From NCBI GenBank assembly GCA_959347315.1, contig OY365807.1, forward strand, positions 28,104,810 to 28,168,809: a stretch of DNA of 64,000 nt, written 5' to 3'. Shown here one piece after another: positions 34,041-45,123 of this stretch. Positions within the stretch are counted from its first letter, which is position 1, and each line of letters starts with the position of its first letter. The DNA is from Bimastos eiseni. Taxonomy: Eukaryota > Annelida > Clitellata > Crassiclitellata > Lumbricidae. The notes under the pieces are model-generated. The model worked only from the letters and a program-made list of their open reading frames with translations, was not told the DNA's origin and did no database searches. The position numbers and the translations under genes are program-made.

Positions 34041-35585
34041 CCTACCCATAATATAGGCTACACGGGGATCTGGTGGGGAACTGACCTAGGGGAACTGACT
34101 CGGGTGGCAATTGGCCAAAGGCAATTGGCCAGGGGCAATTGTCCTGCTACAGAAAGGAATAGACGTAAATAAGGCAATAAAAATAAATTAGAGGAGTTTG
34201 TTGTGCTGACGGAATGAAGTTGATGGTTGGGGAGAGTGAGAGAGAAATATCTGAACTGAAAGAGGGACAAATGATAGAAAGAATCCGCATGGGATGGCGA
34301 CGCAAATGCGGATAAATGATATGTGCATTATCGTAATTTCTGCATCGTCCATTTGCATGCGTTCATGGATATCTGATGAAAATATACTAGAGCGACAATC
34401 GATCCAGACTACAGACTGTATATGTCCATATATGTGCATAATTTATTTATGTTAATGTGCATATATGCATATAAATTATGCAATATGCATATATGTGCAT
34501 ATATATTTATAGGCCTACGCATACATATAATGATATAATATGCAAATAAGCAAATAACTTCATGTAGACCTAGAGTATACCTGTATCTGACATAGGCCCT
34601 AGTATCTTTGTATCTACTTGCACACATGCATCCAAATATTCATACACACATACATTACATGTAATGTACGTATATACCCATACATGCGTGTGTTGTGTCC
34701 TTCCTCTGATGACTTTCTTTGGTTTAGTCTATGCTTCATGCAGCGTCCGCATTGACTTCTGCGCATGCGCAGATGATAGCATGTTGTGCCTGTTTCCTGG
34801 TTTGCAGTGGATCAGAGTTTTAGTATTTTCTGATATTTCATCTGATGACAAGACCGTCTTTCGTTGTTGTTCGTCTGCTGTCTATGTCCCACGTCGATCT
34901 CAGAAGATGTAAACTTGCGGTTTTTAAACAGCCTGGCGCTACATAATTTATATCGTAATCGAGGAAAGTTCTACAAGTCCTAACAACGACCCTAAAACGG
35001 CTTTCCATGCGCATGCGCTCAGCTTAGGATCGAGCTACTCAGCCGAGCAAGCGACAACGAGGCTAGGATCAAGCTAGTTGATGTTAATCGGTCAAACAGC
35101 ATCAAATTAACCAATCGAAAATGCATCGGTTAAGGAATGATATTCAAGTCGTACGGAAAATGACCTGAGAACAGGGGCGCGATCCCGTGGGGTCGAGGGG
35201 GACAAGTTCCCCCACCTTTTACAGAAAGAGGACAAATTATGTCCACTTCTCCCCACATTTCGTACCCCTATCATTGGGTGCTTCCCAACCTGAGCACAAA
35301 CACAAGTGAATATCTTTAAACTGGTAAAATAACTATCCGGTGTCGTAGATGCAGCGGGCAACATTGTTTCAGTAATCGATCATAAAATCATTGCGTAAAA
35401 AATGGCGATATGGAACCACGCGCAAAATGTGCTATGTTCAGACAGGTGTAGTGAGTGCCAAAAAGGAACGATATGTGGTGCATTTTTCTCAAATTCTATC
35501 AATCGGACTGTTTCTGAGCCAGTTAGATTCATCGTGCCATTAAATTCAGGCAGGATGTGAGAATGGTTTCCTCAGATCGAGATGA
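34041..35585. other. Intergenic DNA with ATGCATATAT-rich stretch
   Basis: At 34415-34515 words such as 'catatatgtgcatatat' repeat loosely. At 34080-34140 short direct repeats occur (ggggaactgac and caattggcca). Otherwise nothing was recognised. Confidence 0.5.
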
Positions 35586-35875
35586 ATGCACAGCCTCGTT
35601 TCTGCTAAGGCGACATCGGACTTTGGGGAGGATTTATTGAAACTGGCAATAAATGCAGTTCTCAAGAAGACCATGGAGAATCTCAGGAAAAAATCAGAAT
35701 CGAAAACTCCTTTGGAATGGCCCTGGTTAATCTTGAGACTTACCGATCAATGCCCAACATCGACGATAACAACAATGCGCTCGTGTACAGCCCCAACAAT
35801 GGCATAACGTGAAAGACGATCACGCTGCCTGAAGGGTGTCATGAATTAACGCCACAATACAGCGACAGCTCGAAC
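35586..35875 (+). pseudogene. Coding relic, possibly from a large self-synthesising DNA transposon
   Basis: Two adjoining + frames look protein-like. The frame from 35586 is Lys/Glu-rich and helical. The frame from 35702 reads FGMALVNLETYRSMPNI, then a D/N-rich turn and LVYSPNNG, a stop at 35810, and after it TITLPEGCHEL. The 'SPNNG...TITLPEG' pattern resembles an uncharacterised protein I associate with Polinton/Maverick-type elements. That association is from memory and weak. The frameshift and stop show that it is broken. No terminal repeats were found. Confidence 0.3.
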
Positions 35876-36982
35876 GTATGATGGTCACTTGGACCAGAAT
35901 GGAAGTCCACCATCTCATCATATATTATATCAGAGTTGGGGCTGAAAGCTCAACCCTGCGCGCTTATATCGAATGCCTCCTACAGCGTAAACATGACGAC
36001 ATCCACGAGTAAGTCTATGCTTAGATCTAAGAAGCTTATCCAACCTTATACGACATGTGCGGCGATACAAATAGGCCTACGACCAGAAAAAGACAGCGAG
36101 TGGATGGATGATCGCTTGGAGTATGACGTATGGCATGCAATCACCCTTGTTCTTAAGTGAATTTGCACCGTGAGCGCCTCTGATTCGGTCGTAATGAGAG
36201 AGGCGCTATTTGATTATGTAAATACAATACAACATAATACTAGGGAAAGGCACTTTGTGTTACTATTTTCTCAATGTTCTGACCGATTCGAGGTGAACGA
36301 TGTAGTTTATTCTTCGATTCAAGTCGTATACGATCTGTTCTCTAGTGACCGCACGATGAAAACTCAGCTGGAATGATTTAGCCTGTAATTTCTTAGTTTC
36401 GATGGAGTAGTTAGCTTTCGTTTTAGTTTGTCATGACTTTTATTGTAATGTAAACTTTATTTTCAATAATTCGGATTGAACATGCGGCATTCCAATCGCT
36501 GCCTCCGTCGACGCTGCGCTCGTTGCCTCGGGAGACGGACTATTCCTCCGGACAATTGCCACTCCCCCTCAGTTAGGCCATAAGCTTCCCCAAAGGCCTA
36601 GTACGTACAAACCAAGAAGAATACGTTGTAATTTATTATCATAACGCGTGTTCTTTAGCTCATAATAAAGATTCGTTAGCGATTGCTTTTAACGGCAGAT
36701 GACACTGTGTGTCACTGACTGTATTCAGTAAACATGCATCTAACAAAGAGAAAGAGATATTCATAAGTTAGCTTAGTCCTTGACAGAATGTCTAATTTCC
36801 TGGACTAATTATTAAATTAACACCGATGAATCAATACAATTGCTTGTTGATTATTGCCTGGCTTTGACTCCTGTATGACATGATAATTAGTTGCTTATTT
36901 TCTTGTTGATTTAAAAAATTTACTTGTCATCAGCCCTTCATACGGTACTTGCAATCATGCCGCGGTTTTTCAGTTTGAAATT

Positions 36983-36986
36983 TAAC

Positions 36987-37017
<31 letters not shown>
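36983..37017. repeat. (TTA)n microsatellite
   Basis: About 11 TTA units. Upstream and downstream DNA (35876-37200) holds no recognised feature. Confidence 0.9.
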
Positions 37018-37200
37018 GTTGGATTGATGAAAAATATTTATGTGTGTCGATAATAATTTTTTTTATAAATTCAACTATTACATAGGTGAGGGGTTTGTTC
37101 GGGTGCAAATGTACTACACTCTGTTACCTCGAGATCTGAGCAAGCAAATTTATATATATATAAAGATTTATATATAATCCTATTTAATTTTCCTTAACCG

Positions 37201-37262
37201 TGGCTATGGTGAAAGCGCTTCTGAGTGGATTTCTTGAAGGGGTGCTATATAAGGTAACTACC
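37201..37262 (+). repeat. LINE 3' tail
   Basis: 'ggtgaaagcgcttctgagtg' followed by 'cttgaaggggtgctatataa' matches the 'gaaagcgctttgag...ggcgctatataaat' 3' end typical of CR1/L2-type LINEs. Confidence 0.6.
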
Positions 37263-37999
37263 CAGAATAAATGAATAAATTAACTAATCAAATAATTAAT
37301 CAATCGACAAATCGATCAATCGGTTAATAAATGCCTGGAATGAATGGATGAATGAATCAACTGGATGCCGTCTGGGAGACGCAGTAAGGACTCGCTGGAC
37401 CTTATTCGAGTAGACCCATAATAACATACATTATTACGCCACACCGTTTTAGAACCGGTTCTTTATATCTGCTATTTCCGCTCTGCGATGACGACTCCTT
37501 TGTTCCCCGTAGCTTGTCTCCAATGTCACTGGCTCGCATGTTCACTGTCGTCTGAATCGATCCGTTACAAATTAGAAGCCACGCATTCAGTTACAGAAAC
37601 AGACACAGAGACAGAGACAGAGACACGAACGAAGAGATTTCGCGTTTAATTACGGCGCACGTGGACGCGTGGAATGTGGTCTGGATTTTGGAAGAGTCTA
37701 AATCTCAGACTTTACGGTTCTTCTTTCGTTCACACACCTGTCTGAAGCATCGAAGCTCATAGGAAATTATTGAGGAACTTTCACTATCTGTATGGATCAT
37801 TCCTTAGCTGAAACAATCCCTGATAATAATAATGTCTTTGTTTGATGAAAGTCATGTGATCGTGAAACATAGGTTGAACAAGAAAATAATAACAAAAGAG
37901 GTGTGTTGCTGCAACTATCACCGTTTCTGTATGAATATCGATTAATTTTGAGTAGCAATTATATAATATTCCATCATCTTTGTGCGTCAAGCTGAAATC

Positions 38000-38125
38000 G
38001 TGGGTTGTGATGCTTCTGGACAGGCCTTCCGAGACAAAAATTCTGAACTTGATGCCAGCTGATAGATGAAGCCAGTGCGATTGACCATATACGAGAAGAT
38101 ATTTAAGAATCTGGAAAGACCCCAC
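38000..38125 (-). pseudogene. LINE C-terminal fragment, copy of part of 43190-43690
   Basis: About 95 bp are nearly identical to 43483-43570. On the minus strand it reads SHWLHLSAGIKFRIFV, corresponding to the 'LHWLPxxxRIxFKI' block of LINE reverse transcriptases. Confidence 0.75.
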
Positions 38126-38168
38126 CAGACTGGTGTAGTGTACAGTACACGGTTTATGGTAGTGACCC
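38102..38168 (+). repeat. ~67-bp duplication, copy 1
   Basis: The stretch from 'gaccccaccagactggt' to 'aacgttatgaggt' recurs at 38585-38653 with about four mismatches. It contains 'gtacagtacacggtttatgg'. Confidence 0.9.
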
Positions 38169-38584
38169 TGACAACGTTATGAGGTTATGAGCCATGAGGC
38201 AAAATTTCAGAGGAGTCCGGTAACTTTCGGGCCCACAAACAATTATGAAAAATATTTTAATCAGTTATACATAGCTTTAAATCTATGTTTACTTAAATAT
38301 AATAACGTTGACACTTAACCACAATTTGTTTAGGCTGCAAGCATCTGAAGCATTTATTACAATAGGCCCTACCCATCGCTTTTTGCCATACAACACGCCG
38401 TCAGAGGGGCCCGTGAGTGACCAGCATACGACTCTGAAATGTCTCTGCTTAGGAATCCGGAATTTCTGTGGGCGAGTCTGCCTCTGAATTTCGGGTGAGA
38501 AAAGATCACGAAATGCATGACTTTCGTTCAATTTGATCAGCGGGTTGATGTCATTTCCCTCTCAGTTCAGTCATTCGCGCTTGT

Positions 38585-38653
38585 ATGACCCCACCAGACT
38601 GGTCCAGCGTACAGTACACGGTTTATGGTAGTGACCCTGATAACGTTATGAGG
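38585..38653 (+). repeat. ~67-bp duplication, copy 2
   Basis: Direct repeat of 38102-38168 in the same orientation, about 480 bp apart. This suggests a local duplication or the two ends of one inserted segment. Confidence 0.9.
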
Positions 38654-40640
38654 TGCAATGTGAGGTAGACCGTGCGCTATCTGCACTTGGAGCGCGTACA
38701 CATGACACAGGGAGCCAACGCAGGCGGCTAAGACCGCGTCCAAATGCGACGACATGCGCAGGTCACTCCGAATGGCTACGCCAAATATTAAGCTAGAGTC
38801 TTAGTTTAGTCATTGACTTCTATCGGTCAATAGGAGCTTACGTAATAGCCCAACAGAACTAGATTTGGCGACGGTCTTTCAACATCAAGGTGGGCTACTG
38901 AACGAAAGTTGCAGTTTTACCAGTTAAGTGACTTAAGTCAGAAGTTAACAAACTACATCATTAATGCATTCATCGCAGTGCTTCTTATGTTCCGTTTATT
39001 GCGCATCGTTAATCGTCCTCCGATCACAAATTATATACGTTGTGTTATATCAGTTGTCAAAGAGCTACATAAAAGGATGCATGATATCAGAGTACACTTA
39101 ATCACCTGAGGAACCCTGTGCAAATGAGAAATAAAATTATCGTTATTATTATCATTTAATTATCTAGGGTGGTTTTAAATGTTTGCTATTGTATAGGGGC
39201 GTATAATTGATAACAAACAATAAGCGTAAAATTGTAATCGATATTGGAAATTGCAGTTCTCTTCGTTGTTAACAGCTCATAAACAATTGCACTTTTAGCG
39301 GCTACAAACAGTGTAATAATGTTCATTAAATGAAATAAATGTCAGTACACGTACATCGCCCTTAAAACACGAGCAGAGAGTGAAAGTCCATCTCTTTGGT
39401 ACACTAGCAAACATATATTGGAAACAGTTATCTATACCTTGAAATCAGTTGAAAGCAATCATTTTCTGTGTTGATGGTCACCATTTGCTGGCCAAGGACA
39501 AAACAACTTCGATCTTTTTGTTTATCGGGTCCTGTATGCGTAGCAGGCATAGTGTTTGCTTATTTAAATGTATTTATATACTTATAGAGAACACACTTCT
39601 CAATAATAAAAAAAATATGAACTGCTGAATTTTGATAAAATCAAGCGGATGCAAATAGGAGAGTTTATGTATTGCTATAATTATGGTTTATTATCACGTG
39701 TTTTAAATAACTTTTTGTCATCACCTCTGATAGAAGCCATGAACAATAATTATTATTGCGATCGTCCTATGGCGGTCATGAGTTGCGCTGCGCTGTCTGA
39801 GAGGTTAACATGGAGTGCAGTTGTTGATAAATTTACACACCAGTATGCACACAGCACAGTGTGAATGTTAGGCCTACATGCTCGCATGTAATGAACCTCT
39901 GTAGCTGATCATAAGTAAGTAAGTAAGTATATTCCTTAATACCGTCTGCAAACGCACTACAGGTACATGACAAAAACAATAGTATTTATATAAAACGTTT
40001 TGCGGTTGTAGTCTAATGTAATAGAACTGTGTTAATTGTATGATCAGACGGGCGAGCATAAGTGTTGATGACCACCTCAAGACAAATAATAATGTGATGT
40101 GACGGACCAGCAAAGACGTCATCGCAGTAATCGATTCCATTCAGAATTTTCAACTTTGCACGAGATGCTGATTCACATCATGTGGAAGAGAATTAGAAAC
40201 AGACCCATGTGTAGGGCCTACTGCATATTAATCTATCTGTAATTTTGTAGGCCTACCATTATGCAAATCGTTTATACACAAATTTCTCAAAAGCAGTGGG
40301 TAGCATGTCTATTTTGTCTGGTATTATAAGAATTAGCCTATAATTTTTATTATTATGATAAATGTAAGTAGATATATGTCTAATGGTTGCATGTCAATTT
40401 GTCGTGCAATGGAAACCGGTAGTATACGCGTGTACGGCCTAATCAATGTGTCTATAGGACTACACTATATTAATAACCATATTCGACTGATGAGCAGTTC
40501 ATTGTCAGCTCCGCATTTTGAAATATATTTATGTAGAACGGTAAGCATGAATCTGGCTAATATATGACGCATTTATAAATTTATATACCCGTTATGCATT
40601 ATATAATTATGCAAAGTAAACATAGGCTATTATTTTATGC
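38654..40640. other. Intergenic DNA, nothing recognised
   Basis: No supported gene was found. A short (AAGT)n tract lies at about 39914-39930. Confidence 0.4.
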
Positions 40641-40673
40641 TTCTTATATCTATACACAGTGTCCGTTAAACCA

Positions 40674-40945
40674 TTCAGTTTTCTTCCTCCGTCCACTTCG
40701 CTCGTTCAATAGACTTGACCTATTGGTTCCTCGATCTAGAACAATTATGGCTCAGTCTCGATCTTTTGCTTCAATTGGTACCTCTCTGTGGAATGCACTT
40801 TTTCCATCTGTTCGCTCTAAAATTCGATCTTGCAGTCTCACATCACCTTTTGCTCTTCTCAAAACCTACTTCTTTTCACGGGGCATAGCGCACTGGCAGC
40901 GCTTCTGAACGGTTCACCCTACTAGAAGTGCTCTAGAAATGTGTA
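40674..40945 (+). pseudogene. LINE reverse-transcriptase C-terminus and 3' tail
   Basis: The frame ending at 40908 reads RPLRSFNRLDLLVPRSRTIM, AQSRSFASIGTSLWNALFPS, then LLKTYFF. This is the complete C-terminal pattern of a CR1/L2-like element (RxLRS..VPRxRT..RSF...LWN.L...LKTxLF). It ends with its own stop and is followed by 'gcgcactggcagcgcttctg', the start of the typical 3' tail. No reverse-transcriptase core is attached, consistent with 5' truncation. Confidence 0.85.
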
Positions 40946-42112
40946 AATACAAAAAGACGCGCACGCCATTGGCCACTGACAGACTCATTGATAACGAGCT
41001 GATCATATTCCTGCCAAGTATTATTTTTATTTGCAATATAAAAACCTCACAATGAAGTACATTTTCGTTGATAGTTATGTCATGAATAACTAGATTTTAT
41101 CATTTAAAAATCGATATATATTTTCTAGTAATTTGTTATAATAACCTAAGGGTTCCTTTTTCCGGACACAGTGTATCTATTCCAGTGACAGCTTAAAAAA
41201 TTCAAATTATCCGACGTTGACAATTATATTGGGCGTGAAAAAAGGCGCCACATTAATCACACAGTGACATGAGAAGATTTATGACGCGAGCAACTTTAAG
41301 CAGTTGTATGTGGTCGTCCGGGTTTCTCAAAATTTGCTACGGTGTTACTAATGCGCGCGTCAGTTGAAAGATTTCCGATTTTCTTATGACGCGTTCGACG
41401 CAATTAGTGAACTCTGTCATGTGTTAGCAGCCACCACTGTCATACACTTTGATGTGTGCTAAATGACCAATTGGACGTTCAAAATGCGCAGCTGTCTGTC
41501 TGCTGTGAAGCTATAATTATAGTGTAATTATATGAGATAACAAAATGCGCAGTCAAACTATCTACATTCAACTCTAAATTGCACACTATTATTCAGATTA
41601 TCAATAGTTTATTCTGTTTCAAGTATAAATTTGGTGCGCTATTTTCATCGTCTTTCTGTGTCGTTGGCTTTCATCTTACTATCTTACCTGACAATTTTCT
41701 CTGCATCTCTATTTCTGTTTGTGACCGTCTATTCTTGTCAATTTTTCCCTGTCTATCACACTTTGTATAATATACAGATACATGCTTCTGTATGTAGGCT
41801 TATGGGTGATAAAATTACATTTAACGCGTTTATAAACAGATATAATACGTAGTTCATATTGAAACCTGGGCGCATGCATGAGCGTAATAGTCTCTGTCTG
41901 TAATTGCATCGTCGGGATCTGATTATTTCAGATTCTCTGAATGGTTCATAAAATTGGATTTGTCAATTATATGCGCTTTACCGGTCACACGGTGATTACG
42001 AGCAACAGGTTAAAGACAGTAACAAGAGCTCCATCAACACCACTTCTTAAACGCAGGTGATCTCTAGGATCTCGTTAATAACGAAGGCGTCGGATGAGCG
42101 ACCGAACGCGTG
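40946..42112. other. Intergenic DNA, nothing recognised
   Basis: AT-rich with no supported features. Confidence 0.4.
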
Positions 42113-42835
42113 TTTAGCATAGGGTGTTTAACATAGGGTGTCTAACATACGATGTTTAACATGGGGTGTTTAGCATAGCGTGTTTAACATAGAATTTTTA
42201 ACATAGGGTGTTTGACATTGGGGTACTGTTTTTTTAATTCACCCCAAAATTTAATTTAATTGACATTGTAATAAGGAAAAGGAGCTATAGCTCGTAAATG
42301 ATGTGAGCGGAAGTGACGTATAAATTGCATATTGGTATTTTATTTCTTGCGGTATTAAGAAATTGGATTAGAAATTGAAATATGACATATAAACATTAAT
42401 CTTCTGACACGGTCAGCAATAATTCCGCAAGATCATACTATTTATATACTGTTAGGGTTATGGTTAGGATTAGGGTTAGAGTTAATCCTAACCCGAATCC
42501 TAAGGACATAAAGGTATTCTGCATGACCACCCCAATAACATTACTTTTTGGGGTGAATTAAAAAGCAAGTACCGACATTGGGAGCTTAACATAGGATATT
42601 TAACATAAGATGTTTAACATATATGGCTCTTAACATAGTTGTTCAACATAGGGTGTTTATTGTTTAAGGTAGGGTGTTTAACATATGGCTCTTAAAATAG
42701 GGTGTTCATTATAGGGTGTTCGACATTGGGTGTTCAACATAGAGTGTTTAACATTGGGTGCTTTAACATAGAATGTTTAATCTAGGGTGTTTAACATACG
42801 AAGTTTAACATAGCGTGTTTATAATGTAGGGTAAT
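42113..42835. repeat. 14-bp tandem array (TTTAACATAGGGTG), split by a MITE
   Basis: About eight units occupy 42113-42221 and about eighteen degenerate units 42574-42835. The uninterrupted 14-bp periodicity on the left stops exactly at the MITE boundary, and a unit duplicated as GACATTGG restarts on the right. Confidence 0.9.
42222..42573. mobile_element. 352-bp MITE with 8-bp target duplication
   Basis: The left end GGTACT..TTTTTTTAATTCACCCC and right end GGGGTGAATTAAAAAGCAAGTACC are inverted repeats of about 28 bp with few differences. They are flanked by a perfect GACATTGG duplication (42214-42221 and 42574-42581). The internal sequence contains telomere-like 'ggttaggattagggttag' facing 'taatcctaaccc', a second inner hairpin. 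No coding capacity is visible. The 8-bp duplication fits hAT or a related superfamily. Confidence 0.9.
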
Positions 42836-43184
42836 CACAATTGTAGATAGGTGACACACAGAAAGAAATTCATTCAACACCATATACCGTTAATAGTTAG
42901 TGATAGACTAAATAAATTTCGAAGGATGGGAAGAAAGGAAGACGTTGAGAGGAAAAGATGAAGTTTAATTCCAGAAGGCATGAATTTTATACTTAAATGT
43001 TTGCATGACACATGATTATTATGTGTGCATATTTACTTTTAAGGTGTACATATGAAGTACATGAACAAGAATAACAAGAATACAAATACATATAAAATTT
43101 TCTAATACTCATGTACATATACATAATGTAATTGAGCGCAAGTCAAAATATGCAGGCAGCGTTTGAACATATTATTTATGTATT

Positions 43185-43690
43185 GCATTTATTTATATAG
43201 CGCCGCTCAAACATTGGCCATTCATTAGCGCTCAGAGTGCTAAAATTCCGAAAGCAGAAAGGATTTAATCTGGGAAAATGACCCAAGAAGATGATACAAG
43301 GTGGGCCCAGTGGGGAGAAACCATCTAGTTTGGGCCATAGTGGTCCTAACTCGCGGAACAAAGAGAACATACCAGCCCAAGAAGAGGAAAGGTCCATGAG
43401 CAGCGGCAGAAAGAGAGAAGCGAATCTGATCCCTTAGATAATTCATTGCAATGCCCAGTGTGAACTTAATGACCAAGACAATAATTCTGAACTTAATGCC
43501 AGCTGATAGATGAAGCCTGTGCGATTGACCATAAACGAGGAGATGTTTAAGAATTTAGAAAGACGAGCGATCATTCCACCAGCAGCATTGACAACTGACT
43601 GGATATATGGGACACGCGGACCTTTGAGAGGCCTATATAAGAAGAAACTCTTTATCGTCAATTTTGGAACTATTGACGTCAAAGTGGGTG
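43185..43690 (-). pseudogene. LINE reverse-transcriptase C-terminus and 3' tail, minus strand
   Basis: Read on the minus strand, one frame gives VVNAAGGMIARLSKFLNISS (the 'QNSAARLxxxxxKxxHIxxV' block). A frameshift follows, then HWLHLSAGIKFRI and VIKFTLGIAMNYLRDQIRF, then FVPRVRTTMAQTRWFLPTGP. It ends in 'gagcgctaatgaatggcc...gcggcgctatataaat' at 43190-43235. It is the same family as 40674-40945 and 38000-38125, but broken. Confidence 0.85.
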
Positions 43691-43894
43691 AGGTGACAGG
43701 GTTGAAAGAAGGAGGAATGTGGGAAGTTAGGGGTATGTTCAGGGAAAGTAAGAGCGAGCTGTCCAGTGCGGTAATTATAGTTTCCGTACATTAATAGAGA
43801 AAGAAACTGTATGCTTTCAACAAGCAGCAAAGATCAAGTTTATGTAGTTGATTGGGTGTGCCAAACCAGATGAGCTAGGCTTTGGAGGAATTGA

Positions 43895-43960
43895 GAGAGG
43901 CGATGATACAGACCTCTGAGTAGATATCATCAAGGTCGCTATATAAATGCTCGATTAGGA
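43895..43960 (+). repeat. LINE 3' tail
   Basis: 'gacctctgagtagatatcat' followed by 'caaggtcgctatataaatgc' gives another copy of the recurrent tail. Short 'cattacattatat' words follow. Confidence 0.5.
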
Positions 43961-44359
43961 CCTACATCACATTATATTACACTACATTACATCGGTGTAA
44001 GTCACGGAACAGAGCCTCAATGCGGGCAGCATGAATGAGTTGATATATAGAAGGACCGTGGACAATGGACATACGTGTAAGCGTGTACGTTATCGGCGAA
44101 GTGATGATCCGTGGCGTATATAAAAGCATGCTGTGCCTAACACGTATTGGTGCATATAGTGTGTATGATCTAAGACAAGAAGGTCACAAATGGTAAGGCA
44201 AGTGAGACGAAGATTTGGGTGGTCATAAAAAGCCAGCAGCTTTGGGTGGTAGAGATAACACGTCCCTGAAAAGAGTGGTAGAGCAAGGAAATGGACGCAA
44301 ATGAAGACAACAATGGAAGAAAAAGAGTCATATAAACAAAGCAGCTGTCGAGAAACTGA

Positions 44360-45079
44360 TCAACGACATGGCAAATGAATGAACGCAGATCGAAAATAAA
44401 GACATCTGCCAAGAAACATCCGAGAAATGAATTAATTGCTGAGGAAAGGAATAAATACATGAGCTATAGAACAAGCGCAAGGTGGAAGGAAGAAAGGAAG
44501 GATGGAAGAAAGAAGGAAAGGAAAGAAGGATGGATGGATGGAAGGAAAGAAAGTAAGTGAGTGGCTGGTGGAAAATGGCGGCATGAAGTATGAGCGGAAT
44601 GAGCGGAAGAAGTAGCAATTGATCGAAAAAACTTACATTGTAGAACAAAAGGTAGTCACATATTATGTAGATGCTAGACACAAAGATGGAAATACATTAA
44701 AGACGAAATCCTTAAACAATGAGAGTATGACCCAGGAATCAACTAAATTAGAAAAGAACAATTGCCAAAAGACAAGTGTTGAAGGTGCACAAAGAGGCGC
44801 ACTCGAAAACCTTTGGACGGACAGAAGAACAACGCCTGCAGAAGAGGGCGCTTAAAAGGAAATTGAATAACAGGGAGACAGAGCGACAGCGAGTTAAGAA
44901 GACAAACACTAAAGACACGATGACTAGGAAATATTAATACGAAGAATACCGAAGAAAGATAAACAAAACAGAAAAGTAATGTAATAGATAAGATGAGGAG
45001 AAAGAGGAGACGGAGGAAAACATAACAAGAGAAAGAGAAGTAGGAGAAGGAGACGAAAGGAAGAAGGACGAAGTAGAAG

Positions 45080-45121
<42 letters not shown>
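44360..45121. repeat. Purine-rich tract with GAAG repeats, ending in (CT)n
   Basis: The + strand is mostly A and G. (GGAA/GAAG)n words are densest at 44480-44555, and the tract ends in an uninterrupted (CT)20 at 45081-45121, where strand composition flips. The open frames here are compositional. Confidence 0.8.

Positions 45122-45123
<2 letters not shown>

Noticed and set aside
40655..41173. Inverted repeat ACACAGTGTCCG / CGGACACAGTGT suggesting a Tc1-like element around the LINE fragment
   Set aside because: The match is about 12 bp and does not extend. The left copy seems to be part of the LINE sequence itself. TA flanks alone are not convincing.
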